A stretch of DNA of 64,000 nt from Saccharibacillus sp. O23. Lineage in GTDB: Bacteria > Bacillota > Bacilli > Paenibacillales > Paenibacillaceae. The DNA lies in NCBI RefSeq assembly GCF_002205895.1, contig NZ_NJDE01000002.1, positions 434,001-498,000 of the forward strand. The letters are read 5' to 3'. Position 1 is the first letter of the stretch, and each line of letters opens with the position of its first letter. Below, piece by piece: positions 24,410 to 32,391 of this stretch. The position numbers were made by a program, and so were the translations under genes. The notes under the pieces were generated by a model that saw only the letters and a list, made by a program, of their open reading frames with translations, was not told the origin of the DNA and searched no databases.

Positions 24410-25619
24410 GAAAGTATCTGCAAAGAATAAGCAGGGTTATAAGTGGGAGTGCGTGAAGGACGGCCCCATCGATCCAGCGACAGGCAAGCGGAATCAGATC
24501 CGGCGCCGCGCCGATACGAAGAAGGCTGCGGAAGATGCTGTAGACGAAGTAGTCCGGCGGCTTATGAACGGCATAGATGAAAAAGAAGCCAAGCGCATGA
24601 CTTTTGAAGAAGGTGCGGCTTCATGGATGGACGTATATCGGCGGTCCGGAAAGAAGCCCAGTACCGTTGACCGTATGATGGCAGACATAAAATTCCTTTG
24701 CCGGTTCTATGGGAAAGCCCCGATCGCTCGAATCAGCCACAAAAACCATCAGGATATGCTGAACGAGTTGGACAATCAGGGGTACGCTCTAAAAACAATC
24801 ATCACGGCACACACTACGGCCGGCATGATCTTTAAGCACGCCATCAAAAACAAGTGGCGACTGGACAATCCGACAAAAGATGCGGTGATCCCGCGAAAAA
24901 TAATGACGGTTGAAGAGTTGGAAAATCGAAGTATTGAAGAAAAGTATTTGAAGGTTGAAGAACTTGAAGAGTTTCTGAGAGCTGCCATTGAGTTCGGTGA
25001 GGATGGCGATCCCGAGGCCTTCTACCTTCTGGCCTTTAGCGGGATGCGTCCAGGCGAGCTTCTAGCGCTTAAACGTCCAGACTTTAGATTCCTAGAGCGG
25101 CTATTACGGATCTCAAAGACGCTGTATATGCCGGCCGCAGAGAAAGAATATCAGCTCCTTCCGCCAAAGACCGCATCCAGCTTTCGCGAATTTACGATCG
25201 ACCTTAAGGTGTGTCTTATGCTACAGTCTTACATAGAACGCAGGCAGGAGTTTTTCAAGCGGAATCCGCCTGTACACGATGGAGGATTTATTTTTTGTAG
25301 CGACAACGGATACCCAATATATCTTGCTCGGTTTACCAGAAGACTGAATCGCCTCTTAAAAAGGACTTCAATCAAGAAAAGAGTGACCCCCCATATCTTC
25401 CGTCATACCTTTATCTCGCTCTTGGCGGAAGCGAACGTGCCTCTCCAAACGATCATGAAACGCGTCGGACACGATGATGCGAAGACCACTCTAAAAATCT
25501 ACACGCATGTGACATCCAAGATGCAAATCGACGCGGACCAGAAGATCAGCGAGATGTATTCTGACCTGCTGGATATCCCGTTTAATAACGATTTTGCAGA
25601 GAATGTGATAAAAAAGTGA
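24399..25619 (+). CDS. int: site-specific tyrosine integrase
   Basis: A 406-residue phage/ICE integrase. The N-terminal arm-binding domain (about 5-60, FKKVSAKNKQGYKWECVKDG) is followed by a SAM-like core-binding domain (65-170) and the catalytic domain with R in SGMRPGELLAL, HxxR in HIFRHTF, GH in RVGHDDAKTTL and the nucleophile Y in IYTHV. GTG 24399 is chosen for GGAGGG. It overlaps the ImmA-like gene. The gene ends 72 bp before the candidate attR, the classical position. Confidence 0.95.
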   Translation: MAFKKVSAKNKQGYKWECVKDGPIDPATGKRNQIRRRADTKKAAEDAVDEVVRRLMNGIDEKEAKRMTFEEGAASWMDVYRRSGKKPSTVDRMMADIKFLCRFYGKAPIARISHKNHQDMLNELDNQGYALKTIITAHTTAGMIFKHAIKNKWRLDNPTKDAVIPRKIMTVEELENRSIEEKYLKVEELEEFLRAAIEFGEDGDPEAFYLLAFSGMRPGELLALKRPDFRFLERLLRISKTLYMPAAEKEYQLLPPKTASSFREFTIDLKVCLMLQSYIERRQEFFKRNPPVHDGGFIFCSDNGYPIYLARFTRRLNRLLKRTSIKKRVTPHIFRHTFISLLAEANVPLQTIMKRVGHDDAKTTLKIYTHVTSKMQIDADQKISEMYSDLLDIPFNNDFAENVIKK

Positions 25620-25631
25620 TATAAAAACAAA

Positions 25632-25681
25632 GAAAGCGACCAGAAACCTCATTAGATCAAGGTTTATCGGTCGCTTTTTCT
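25632..25681 (+). terminator. integrase terminator
   Basis: AAAGCGACC...GGTCGCTTTTTCTT with an inner AAACC/GGTTT stem. Confidence 0.85.
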
Positions 25682-25690
25682 TCATTAACT

Positions 25691-25705
25691 TTGATAATCG
25701 TTATC
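25691..25705. repeat. candidate attR / Fur box
   Basis: TTGATAATCGTTATC, embedded in the palindrome TTGATAATCGTTATCAA, one mismatch from 14998-15012. Confidence 0.55.
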
Positions 25706-25707
25706 AA

Positions 25708-25736
25708 AAGATATCATGTTCATCGCGACTTGACAA
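25708..25736 (-). promoter_or_regulatory. orphan Fur-controlled promoter at the right island end
   Basis: TTGTCA, 17 bases, TATCTT on the minus strand, immediately followed by the Fur box at 25691-25705. It points into the integrase's antisense strand with no gene of its own. Joined to 14998 it would drive the siderophore gene with a short leader. Confidence 0.55.
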
Positions 25737-25800
25737 GCAAATCCTTGTTGTTTATTCATCACCCGGTCAGAAATGATCTTAGGGCGCTTCTGTCAGCGGT

Positions 25801-26256
25801 TTACGGCTCGCCGATTTTCACGGACAACGCGTAATTCGCGTAATCTTCGTTTTTCCAGACGGCCAAGACGTTTAACGCGTAATATCCCGGTTCTTTGGTC
25901 AGCTTCAGCTTTGTTCCGTCGAACGCGGCAGCGATTCCCGCCCCCTGCGGATTCTCCATATCGATCAGCCTGGCTTCGACGCGAGCAGGTTCATCGCCGT
26001 CGAAAATCAGCTTGACTTCTCCTTCGGGCGAAAAATCATACACCGTTTCCTGCCGAATCAATTCCGGCGGTGCCGGAGAATCGGATTCGACGCCCTGCCA
26101 AGCATACGAACCGCCGACCATCGTCATCTGTTCCCCGTCCATATTCTCCGCTGTCAGCGCAGGCGGCTGACTTACCTTTCCGCAGCCGATCAAAGCCAAT
26201 ATCATCAAAAGCGCAAACAGGCATGCCGCCGAAAAAAGGGGGTTCTTGTTTTTCAT
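25801..26256 (-). CDS. putative lipoprotein of unknown function
   Basis: A 151-residue exported protein. The signal peptide (SAACLFALLMILALIGC) ends in the lipobox LIGC, placing it on the outer face of the membrane. The rest is a beta-rich domain with MVGGSYAWQGVESDSPAPPE and PGYYALNVLAVWKNEDYANY, reminiscent of small bacillar lipoproteins of unknown role. It was probably the gene upstream of the siderophore-binding gene before island insertion. AGGAG lies before ATG 26256. Confidence 0.75.
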   Translation of the reverse strand: MKNKNPLFSAACLFALLMILALIGCGKVSQPPALTAENMDGEQMTMVGGSYAWQGVESDSPAPPELIRQETVYDFSPEGEVKLIFDGDEPARVEARLIDMENPQGAGIAAAFDGTKLKLTKEPGYYALNVLAVWKNEDYANYALSVKIGEP

Positions 26257-26353
26257 CTCTATCGCTCCTCTCTTTTTTATCGGTCAAGATACCCGATAGA
26301 CGCTTGAAGCGGACTCAAAGTTCGCCGTCTTTGATTCGAAGCAGCGCTCGCGA

Positions 26354-26387
26354 CAAAAAGGACCGTCCGATTGTCTCGGAGGTCCTG
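26354..26387 (-). terminator. terminator after the gene at 26450
   Basis: On the minus strand GGACC(T)CCGA-GACAA-TCGG(AC)GGTCC followed by TTTTT. Confidence 0.65.
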
Positions 26388-26449
26388 ATTGACGAGGCCT
26401 TAGTCCCCGCCCCGATCGACATCGTAAACGAGAAATCGCCGATGTCCGT

Positions 26450-27304
26450 CTATCTCGCTTCTTCGCGTTTCGACTGACCCGGTTCGCGCAGCGATTCGGG
26501 CTGCGTACCGGATTCGCGGGTCCGCCGGGTTCTTCTTTCCGCCAGCAGTTCCGCCGCGCCGTACGCTTTGTCGCGTTCGAAGATCAGTTCCAGTTCCAAC
26601 AAACGGTCCGCCAAACGGACCGGAATGGCGTCTTTCAACTGCCGCCAAGAAAGGAATTGTTCCGGCAGCAGACGGCATTCCGTGTACTCCAATGCCGGTC
26701 TGAACGCGAACGACCGCAGATAGCGGCGCACGCGATCATGAATCTCTTCCGTTTCTCCTCCGGGCGGAAGCAGACAGGCGATCTCGCCGCCCGCGTACAA
26801 TCCTTCCGAACCGGCATGCGGCCCCGTCGCCGAATAAAGATCGGGCAGCAGTTCGAACACTTCCGGCATCGGAGACAAAGCATGTTTGCCCGGCTGCGCG
26901 AACAAACGCACATGCGTGCCGTCGCTCAGATTGCCGCGATTCTTCAGTAGCCCTTTCAAGACCCTGCCGTGGAACGTCGCTTCGCAATCGAGCACTTCCC
27001 CGTTAGGTCCGACATAGATCCAGATCTGTTCCAATTGATACAGATGGCCGATCTCGTAATCCCACCAGATCGCGTACTCCAAAATGAATTCGGTACGCGG
27101 ATCGACCTCCGCGAACGTTCTCGGGAACGAAGGCGATTCGTCTCCCGCTTCGAGCAGCGTGAATCCGACCAAATTCGGCAGGAACGGTTCCCGCAGGTCG
27201 AACATGAGGTAAGGGGCATACCGTTCGCACAAAGTGCGGTCTTCTCCGGCGCTCCTCGATGGTTCTTCCATCCTTTCCCAACCGTGCGCCGTCGGCTCGT
27301 CCAT
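26450..27304 (-). CDS. hypothetical protein
   Basis: A 284-residue, probably cytoplasmic protein with no recognised family. The middle region has FILEYAIWWDYEIGHLYQLE, QIWIYVGPNGEVLDCEATFHG and GTHVRLFAQPGKHALSPMP, which suggest a beta-sheet domain that may bind a ligand; the C-terminus is a charged helix rich in Arg and Glu. ATG 27304 is preferred over the GTG nine bases upstream because AAGGAG is then eight bases away. Nothing in the context gives a function. Confidence 0.65.
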   Translation of the reverse strand: MDEPTAHGWERMEEPSRSAGEDRTLCERYAPYLMFDLREPFLPNLVGFTLLEAGDESPSFPRTFAEVDPRTEFILEYAIWWDYEIGHLYQLEQIWIYVGPNGEVLDCEATFHGRVLKGLLKNRGNLSDGTHVRLFAQPGKHALSPMPEVFELLPDLYSATGPHAGSEGLYAGGEIACLLPPGGETEEIHDRVRRYLRSFAFRPALEYTECRLLPEQFLSWRQLKDAIPVRLADRLLELELIFERDKAYGAAELLAERRTRRTRESGTQPESLREPGQSKREEAR

Positions 27305-27433
27305 GTTCTCCACTCCTTAACATTAGGCTGCATCCGGCGAACAAATCTTCGTTCGAATGCGGATTCATTTTTCCCTTACGTCTATTTTGCGGGAAAAATG
27401 TTCGGTGAATGTTAAGGCGGGTGGACGGAAGCG

Positions 27434-28339
27434 TTAAGTTTGACCCGAGCAGCGGCCGGTTTCGCGCTCGTACGCTTCCAAGCCGTAATTCAGCGTCTCG
27501 TCGTCTCCCGTATCGAGACCGTACAGCGCTTCTTGCAGCGGCATCAGCCGCGCGTACAGACGCGCTCGCTTGTCCAATGCTTCGTCGCCCGCATACAAGG
27601 CGATACAGCGTTCATAGAAGGCCGTTCCGTACACGGCCGACAAGCTGCCCAGATCGCGCGCGGGATCGCCCGTACGGGCCGAACCGAACCCGATCGCGCC
27701 GCAGACCGACGCTTCGACGGCGTCCCACAGCAGGTGCGCGGGACCCAGCGCCCCGTGAATCAACGCCTGCCGGCCCGCTCTTTCCGATTCGCTCGCCAGC
27801 GCCTCCAGATCGCGCGCCGCAGCCTCGCGCGCGCCTGCGCTCAGTCTCGGGAACAGTTCTTCCCTCGCCCTCGCGGCCAGCTCCTCCGGCGCGAGCCTGT
27901 CGGCATGCGCGTCCTCCCGCCGCCCCTGCTCCGCCCGCGGCGGCTCCGCGGCATGCAGTTCGCGCAGGAAACGCGACACCGATTGCGCCGCCCGCTCCCA
28001 AGCTTCCGTTCCCGCTTGTTCTTCCAGCGTTTCCGGCCACAGCGGTTCGCCGTCGATCCGCGCGTATCCGAGAAACGCGTACCCCGGTTCGAGACGTTCC
28101 AGCGACTCGTACAGAGGCTCGGGGGTAGGCAGCGCGACCGCCCGTGCGATCGCGGGCAGCAGCGAACGCGCTTCGAATAACAGCGATCTTGCGCTCTCCG
28201 CGTCGCGAGCGAAGCGGAATACCGCCGAATGATTGACGGTAAAAACAAAATAATGCTGCGCCGACCGTTCGGTCTGCACGTCCGCGATGATCATTTGCGG
28301 ATAAGCATCCTGAAGACGCTGCATAAACGGATTGCTCAT
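27434..28339 (-). CDS. APH-fold phosphotransferase-like protein lacking catalytic residues
   Basis: A 301-residue member of the aminoglycoside/choline-kinase-like fold. N-terminal strands (YFVFTVNHSAVFRFARDAES) and the hinge are recognisable, and GDPARDLGSL near 250 is the conserved tail of the active site. However the catalytic HGD motif reads LIHGALGPAHLL and the metal-binding aspartate of the IDFG motif reads AIGFGSAR, so both key aspartates and the asparagine are absent. It is likely a pseudokinase or a ligand-binding relative. ATG 28339 follows AAGGAGGAAG. Confidence 0.75.
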   Translation of the reverse strand: MSNPFMQRLQDAYPQMIIADVQTERSAQHYFVFTVNHSAVFRFARDAESARSLLFEARSLLPAIARAVALPTPEPLYESLERLEPGYAFLGYARIDGEPLWPETLEEQAGTEAWERAAQSVSRFLRELHAAEPPRAEQGRREDAHADRLAPEELAARAREELFPRLSAGAREAAARDLEALASESERAGRQALIHGALGPAHLLWDAVEASVCGAIGFGSARTGDPARDLGSLSAVYGTAFYERCIALYAGDEALDKRARLYARLMPLQEALYGLDTGDDETLNYGLEAYERETGRCSGQT

Positions 28340-28494
28340 TTGACGAACTTCCTCCTTATTTGCGCACGCTTGCGAACCGCTTCTTTTTCTCCTTTGATAA
28401 CGTACCATAATTTTTTCGAAAATAATTCTTTACCGATCGTTCTCAATATGCTATATTTAGTCCGCGAAAGCGAACGGCCCGCTTTTACCATTGT

Positions 28495-28508
28495 AGAACG
28501 ATGATTCT
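28495..28508. promoter_or_regulatory. candidate TetR operator 1
   Basis: AGAACGATGATTCT, 12 of 14 bases shared with the perfect palindrome at 29798-29811, 36 bp before the flavodoxin-like oxidoreductase gene. Confidence 0.5.
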
Positions 28509-28543
28509 CCTAAAGGCCGAATTCATATTCAGGAGGAATTCGC

Positions 28544-29092
28544 ATGAAAACGCTCGTGATCGTCGCCCACCCCGATTTGAACGCTTCGCGCATCAATCGG
28601 GCCTGGATCGAAGCTCTTCGAGATCGTCCCGATACGGACGTTCATTCGATCTACGATGCTTATCCCGACTGGAAGATCGACGTCCGCCGCGAACAACGAC
28701 TGCTCGAACGGTACGACCGCATTATTTTCCAATACCCGCTGTACTGGTACAGCACCCCGCCGCTGCTCAAGAAATGGTTCGACGAAGTGCTGGAGCGAGG
28801 TTGGGCTTTCGGACCGGGCGGAGACAAGCTGACCGGCAAGCAGATCGGCATCTCCTTCTCGACGGTGGGAACGGCGGACACTTACTTGCGCGGCGGCAAG
28901 AACCTGTTTACGATCCGCGAAGTCGCGGCGCCGATGGAAGCGTTGGCCCGTTACGTCCATGCGGATTACCTGCCGCCGTTCGCCGTTCACGACGCCATGC
29001 ATATGACGGACGAACGTCTGGAAGAGAGCAAGGCCGCTTATCTGGAACATCTGGCGCGAGCGATGCCGAGCGAGCCGGCCGCCGCCGGATAA
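28544..29092 (+). CDS. NAD(P)H-dependent flavodoxin-like oxidoreductase (KefF/MdaB type)
   Basis: A 182-residue FMN quinone reductase-like protein. The N-terminal VIVAHPDLNASRINRAW binds the flavin phosphate, FQYPLYWYSTPPLLKKWFDE is the signature of the KefF/NQO branch, and FSTVGTADTYLRGG lines the flavin site. It would reduce quinones or other electrophiles in the cytoplasm. It leads a plus-strand set with a TetR regulator and an SDR reductase, and carries a palindrome shared with the SDR promoter. AGGAGG precedes ATG 28544. Confidence 0.9.
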   Translation: MKTLVIVAHPDLNASRINRAWIEALRDRPDTDVHSIYDAYPDWKIDVRREQRLLERYDRIIFQYPLYWYSTPPLLKKWFDEVLERGWAFGPGGDKLTGKQIGISFSTVGTADTYLRGGKNLFTIREVAAPMEALARYVHADYLPPFAVHDAMHMTDERLEESKAAYLEHLARAMPSEPAAAG

Positions 29093-29164
29093 TCCGCCGC
29101 TTCGCGCGCCCTTTCTTTACCATTCGTTCTCGTAATGCTATGATGAGACCGGGAGGTTGGGAAT

Positions 29165-29740
29165 ATGGCCAGAAACAAAGAATTCGACGAAAAAGAAGTC
29201 TTGGAAAAAGCGATGGGGTTATTTCTCGCGCAAGGCTACGAAAAAACGTCCATGCAAGAGCTCGTCGAACATATGGGCATTCACCGACGCAGTCTTTACG
29301 ACACGTTCGGTGACAAACACGCGCTGTTCATGCAAGCCCTGACGCTCTATCAACACCAGATGGACGATCGCCTCGCCAAAGCGGCGCTGAAGTCGTCTTC
29401 CGCTTTGGCGGGAATCGCTTTGATCTTCAACGCCATGATCGACAAAGATCCCGAAGAACCGAAAGGCTGCTTGTTCGTCAACACCGCCGTGGAACTCGGT
29501 CCGAGAGATACCGAAGCGGAACAAGCGGCGGGAAAAGGTTTCGGCTCTCTGGAAACGAGGCTGCGAGAGCTGATCATCAAAGGTCAACAGCAAGGCGAAA
29601 TTCCCGACGGACTGGATGCTTCGATCGCCGCGGAGAATCTGCATAACTCGCTGCTCGGCATTCGCGTGCTGGCCCGAACTTCGGCTTCGCGCGACAAATT
29701 GCGAAGAATCAAGGAAGCTTCTCTCGCCGCGCTCCGCTGA
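29165..29740 (+). CDS. TetR/AcrR family transcriptional regulator
   Basis: A 191-residue repressor. The N-terminal helix-turn-helix is in ALGLFLAQGYEKTSMQELV-like sequence (MGLFLAQGYEKTSMQELVE) and GIHRRSLYDTFGDKHALF at about 15-55. The C-terminal helical bundle with GCLFVNTAVELG resembles the YxaF/LmrA-like or TetR_C_6 sensors of electrophiles. It is placed between two oxidoreductase genes whose upstream regions share a 14-bp palindrome, so it probably represses both and perhaps itself. Confidence 0.92.
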   Translation: MARNKEFDEKEVLEKAMGLFLAQGYEKTSMQELVEHMGIHRRSLYDTFGDKHALFMQALTLYQHQMDDRLAKAALKSSSALAGIALIFNAMIDKDPEEPKGCLFVNTAVELGPRDTEAEQAAGKGFGSLETRLRELIIKGQQQGEIPDGLDASIAAENLHNSLLGIRVLARTSASRDKLRRIKEASLAALR

Positions 29741-29797
29741 TATTCGACGGAAAAGGCCGGAAACGTTCCTTCGGTCTTCCTTTTCCGCACGCTTTTT

Positions 29798-29811
29798 AGA
29801 ATGATCATTCT
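29798..29811. promoter_or_regulatory. candidate TetR operator 2
   Basis: AGAATGATCATTCT, a perfect 14-bp palindrome 27 bp before the SDR start. Confidence 0.6.
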
Positions 29812-29838
29812 CATATCAAACAAAAGGAGTGTTCTCAT

Positions 29839-30624
29839 ATGTCCCATACCGCTCAATTAAAAGGCAAAGTCGCCCTGATCACCGGAGGGAGCAGCGGAAT
29901 CGGCTTAACGACCGCACGCTTGTTCATCGAACAAGGCGCCAAAGTGGTCATTACCGGCCGCAATCTCGACAAACTGCAAGCCGTACAGCAGGAACTCGGC
30001 GAAAACGCGCTGGCGCTTCAAGCCGATTCGGTCGATGCCGAAGCGCTCGAACGGGCGGCATCCGCGGCGGTCGACAAGTTCGGCGGACTCGATATCGTCT
30101 TCGCCAACGCCGGCATTTCCGATTCCACGCCGGTCGGAAGCACGACGGCCGAACGTTTCGAGAACGTGCTGCGGATCAACGTGACCGGGCCTTTTCTGAC
30201 CGTGCAGGCGGCGCTTCCTCATCTCAAAGCCGGCGCTTCCGTCATCCTCGTCGGCTCGGTCATCGCCAACTCCGGGCGTCCGGGCGCTTCGGCTTACGCC
30301 GCCAGCAAAGGCGCGGTCACCGCGATGGCGCGCTCGCTGGTCGGCGAACTGTCGCCGCGAGGCATCCGCGTCAATACGGTAATTCCCGGCCCGATCCGCA
30401 CGCCGATCTGGGGTCAATCCACCGCCGAAGGACTGGATAAGCTCGATGCCGGATTCTCGATGAGCGTGCCGCTCCAACGGATGGGCGAACCGGAAGAGAT
30501 CGCCGCGGCGGTGCTGTTCCTCGCTTCGGACGCCGCTTCTTACGTACAAGGCGCGGAGCTTGGCGTGGACGGCGGGGTCGAGTCGGCTCCGATGGGAGCG
30601 CCGGTGTATCTGCAAGGCCGGTAA
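29839..30624 (+). CDS. SDR family oxidoreductase
   Basis: A 261-residue classical short-chain dehydrogenase. TGGSSGIG at about 15-22 binds the cofactor, NAG is at about 90, the catalytic serine is in VGSVIANSG, and the YxxxK is YAASKGA at about 153-159. The C-terminus has the FLASDAASYVQGAELGVDGG signature. Third gene of the TetR-linked set; the shared palindrome suggests common induction with the quinone reductase-like gene. AAGGAG precedes ATG 29839. Confidence 0.93.
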   Translation: MSHTAQLKGKVALITGGSSGIGLTTARLFIEQGAKVVITGRNLDKLQAVQQELGENALALQADSVDAEALERAASAAVDKFGGLDIVFANAGISDSTPVGSTTAERFENVLRINVTGPFLTVQAALPHLKAGASVILVGSVIANSGRPGASAYAASKGAVTAMARSLVGELSPRGIRVNTVIPGPIRTPIWGQSTAEGLDKLDAGFSMSVPLQRMGEPEEIAAAVLFLASDAASYVQGAELGVDGGVESAPMGAPVYLQGR

Positions 30625-30681
30625 TTCGAACGTGCGCGCTTCCTCAGGCCGCGCAGAAGCGATCTATGGAGCGCGCAGCCG

Positions 30682-30719
30682 AAAAAGCCGATGAAGGAAT
30701 ATTCCTTCATCGGCTTTTT
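30682..30719. terminator. bidirectional terminator
   Basis: A perfect palindrome, AAAAAGCCGATGAAGGAATA followed by its complement, between convergent genes. Confidence 0.9.
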
Positions 30720-30728
30720 GCCGTCGCG

Positions 30729-31370
30729 TTATCGGACTTGATCTTCGTCGTCAAGATCTTCGTAACGGCTCGAGACCCAGCTCATTTCTTCGATGCCCAG
30801 GATCTTTTTGAAGCGCTCGACATGCTCGAAAACACTATCTTCTTCGGCAAACGTTTCCGGACGGAATAAGCGTTCCAGCTCCGCCGACTGCTCGGCAGAG
30901 ATGCCGAATTCGGCAAAAGCGTTCAAATCGAAATCCGCAAACAGCTCTTCCAATCTCGCCTGTTTGCTTTTTTCGGCGTACAACTTCTCCAACATTTCCG
31001 CGCGGTATTGATCCGATTCTTCGTTCATGAACAGATCTTCGAACGGATCCGCATCCGGGTCCAGTCTCTCGACCAATTCGACCAAATCCATCGTTTCCTG
31101 CTCGTACAAGAACCCGAATCGGGATAATACTTTTCCAGACTTTACGATCGCGAACTCCCAGCCGTGGTCTTCCGCATTATCGAAACGCATCACCGGAACG
31201 TCCGATTTCGCGTCCAGCACTTCGTTCGGCTCTTCGAACCGATTTTCGGTGCGCGAGGTGAAAAATACGCTCCATTCGTCGTTTAGCGTCTTGACTTTCG
31301 TAGGCCGAAACGCCTCGACCGCTTCGAGATTCCGATTCAGAATCAGATTGCCGCTCGTGAATTCGCTCAT
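30729..31370 (-). CDS. hypothetical acidic protein
   Basis: A 213-residue, strongly acidic cytoplasmic protein without a family I recognise. The N-terminal half (VKTLNDEWSVFFTSRTENRF, VMRFDNAEDHGWEFAIVKSG) looks like a small beta domain; the C-terminal half is helical with repeated Glu/Leu/Phe (EKLYAEKSKQARLEELFADF). Start at ATG 31370 behind GGAG. It is 57 bp downstream of the Nudix gene and probably in the same operon. Confidence 0.65.
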   Translation of the reverse strand: MSEFTSGNLILNRNLEAVEAFRPTKVKTLNDEWSVFFTSRTENRFEEPNEVLDAKSDVPVMRFDNAEDHGWEFAIVKSGKVLSRFGFLYEQETMDLVELVERLDPDADPFEDLFMNEESDQYRAEMLEKLYAEKSKQARLEELFADFDLNAFAEFGISAEQSAELERLFRPETFAEEDSVFEHVERFKKILGIEEMSWVSSRYEDLDDEDQVR

Positions 31371-31427
31371 CGTCGCTCGCTCCTGTTCTTTTGCGTCTTT
31401 TTCGTCCGATGGACCGATCATCGATCT

Positions 31428-32054
31428 TCAGAGTTTCTTCAGCGCATCGAACAACAAATCGTAATACGTTTCGGTATTGTCCGTGAAATCGCTCAAAGCG
31501 ACGCTGCGCCGTTCGCGTACCGGATGCTGCTTTTCGTCGTACACGACGCCTTCGGCCGGTATCGCGTCCTGTTCGCCTTGCAGCAATTTGCGAAAATCTT
31601 CCGCTTTCACCCGGAACAGTCCGGATACTTCGCTCTGCTGCACCCGATATTCTTCCGGCGGAAGCTCGCACCGCTGCAGATGGACATGCGTGAACTCGCG
31701 GTCCATATAGTCGTCGGCGACCCGATATTCTTCCCGATGCAGCCCGCAGTAGATCAAATCTTCGTAACGCGCGGACAAACCCAGTTCTTCTTCCAATTCG
31801 CGCAGTCCGTCTTCCGGCGTTTCGCCCGCCAGCAGATGGCCCGCGCAGGAAGTATCGAGACAGTTCGGGAACGTCTCTTTGTCGGGATGCCTCAGTTGGA
31901 ACAGCAGCTCCCATCCTTGCTCGGCCGACCCGGACACGATCCAGCAGTGAAACACCTGATGCCAGAGTCCGAGACGGTGGACGTCTTCGCGGGAAGCCGT
32001 GCCGATCCGTTCCCAATGTTCGTCAAAAATATCCAGTATTTCCGTAACGGCCAT
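31428..32054 (-). CDS. NUDIX domain-containing protein
   Basis: A 208-residue Nudix hydrolase-like protein. The Nudix box GETPEDGLRELEEELGL is at about 76-92 with the metal-binding RE..EE set intact. Preceding WHQVFHCWIVSG and the long acidic C-terminal half match the YfcD/Idi-like group (isopentenyl-diphosphate isomerase-like Nudix proteins). Substrate unknown. The ATG at 32054 is used because the alternative GTG four codons upstream sits on top of its ribosome site. Confidence 0.9.
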   Translation of the reverse strand: MAVTEILDIFDEHWERIGTASREDVHRLGLWHQVFHCWIVSGSAEQGWELLFQLRHPDKETFPNCLDTSCAGHLLAGETPEDGLRELEEELGLSARYEDLIYCGLHREEYRVADDYMDREFTHVHLQRCELPPEEYRVQQSEVSGLFRVKAEDFRKLLQGEQDAIPAEGVVYDEKQHPVRERRSVALSDFTDNTETYYDLLFDALKKL

Positions 32055-32100
32055 TCCGACCCTCACTCCTTTTTTGCGTTTGCCGGCAAAAGAAGCCGCT

Positions 32101-32391
32101 TTACGGCATGCAGCGCCCGCCGCTGCGCATCGTCAATCCGCCGCCTTGTTCGTCGGCCAGAAGTTCGAGCGTCATGGACTCCATGAAACTCGCCGCATGA
32201 GGTTCGTAGAACACGTCCAGACCGTTTACCGTACATCTGCGGTCGTTCATTTCTTCGGCTCCGAGCTTCACCAGAAACCCGGGACCGCAGCAGCTGCAGC
32301 TCCGGCCGCTGGAGAGCACGCGAAGAGCGCGAATCCCCGTTTTTTCCATTTCCCGTTCGATAAAAACTTTGGCTTCGTCGCTAATGATCAT
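32101..32391 (-). CDS. HesB/IscA-like iron-sulfur cluster family protein
   Basis: A 96-residue protein like the HesB/YneR group. It starts MIISDEAKVFIERE and has IRALRVLSSGRSCSCCGPGF with a cysteine cluster, then DVFYEPHAASFMESMTLELL and a C-terminal GRC. Canonical A-type carriers have one C plus C-x-C near the end; the cluster here is different, so it belongs to the divergent HesB-like branch of unknown role. The ATG overlaps the stop codon of the upstream fusion gene (ATGA), so it is translationally coupled to it. Confidence 0.78.
   Translation of the reverse strand: MIISDEAKVFIEREMEKTGIRALRVLSSGRSCSCCGPGFLVKLGAEEMNDRRCTVNGLDVFYEPHAASFMESMTLELLADEQGGGLTMRSGGRCMP

Larger units (their letters stand above)
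14998..25705. mobile_element. prophage-like integrated island with integrase at its right end
   Basis: About 10.7 kb bounded by near-identical 15-mers. It carries a tyrosine integrase beside the right end, a repressor, an ImmA-like protease, an amidase and holin, two tail-fibre genes, an Abi-alpha-like gene and two stalk-domain secreted proteins. Capsid, portal, terminase, replication and tail-tube genes are absent, so it is a defective prophage or a trimmed satellite. Several genes are visibly AT-richer than the host (15344-15907, 20125-20949). The boundaries are inferred from the repeats and from the orphan promoter at the right end. Confidence 0.75.

Noticed and set aside
15262-25740. CAAGCAAA (15273 and 25734 region) as the att core
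   Set aside because: Only eight bases, likely by chance; the 15-mer pair at 14998 and 25691 with the orphan promoter fits better.
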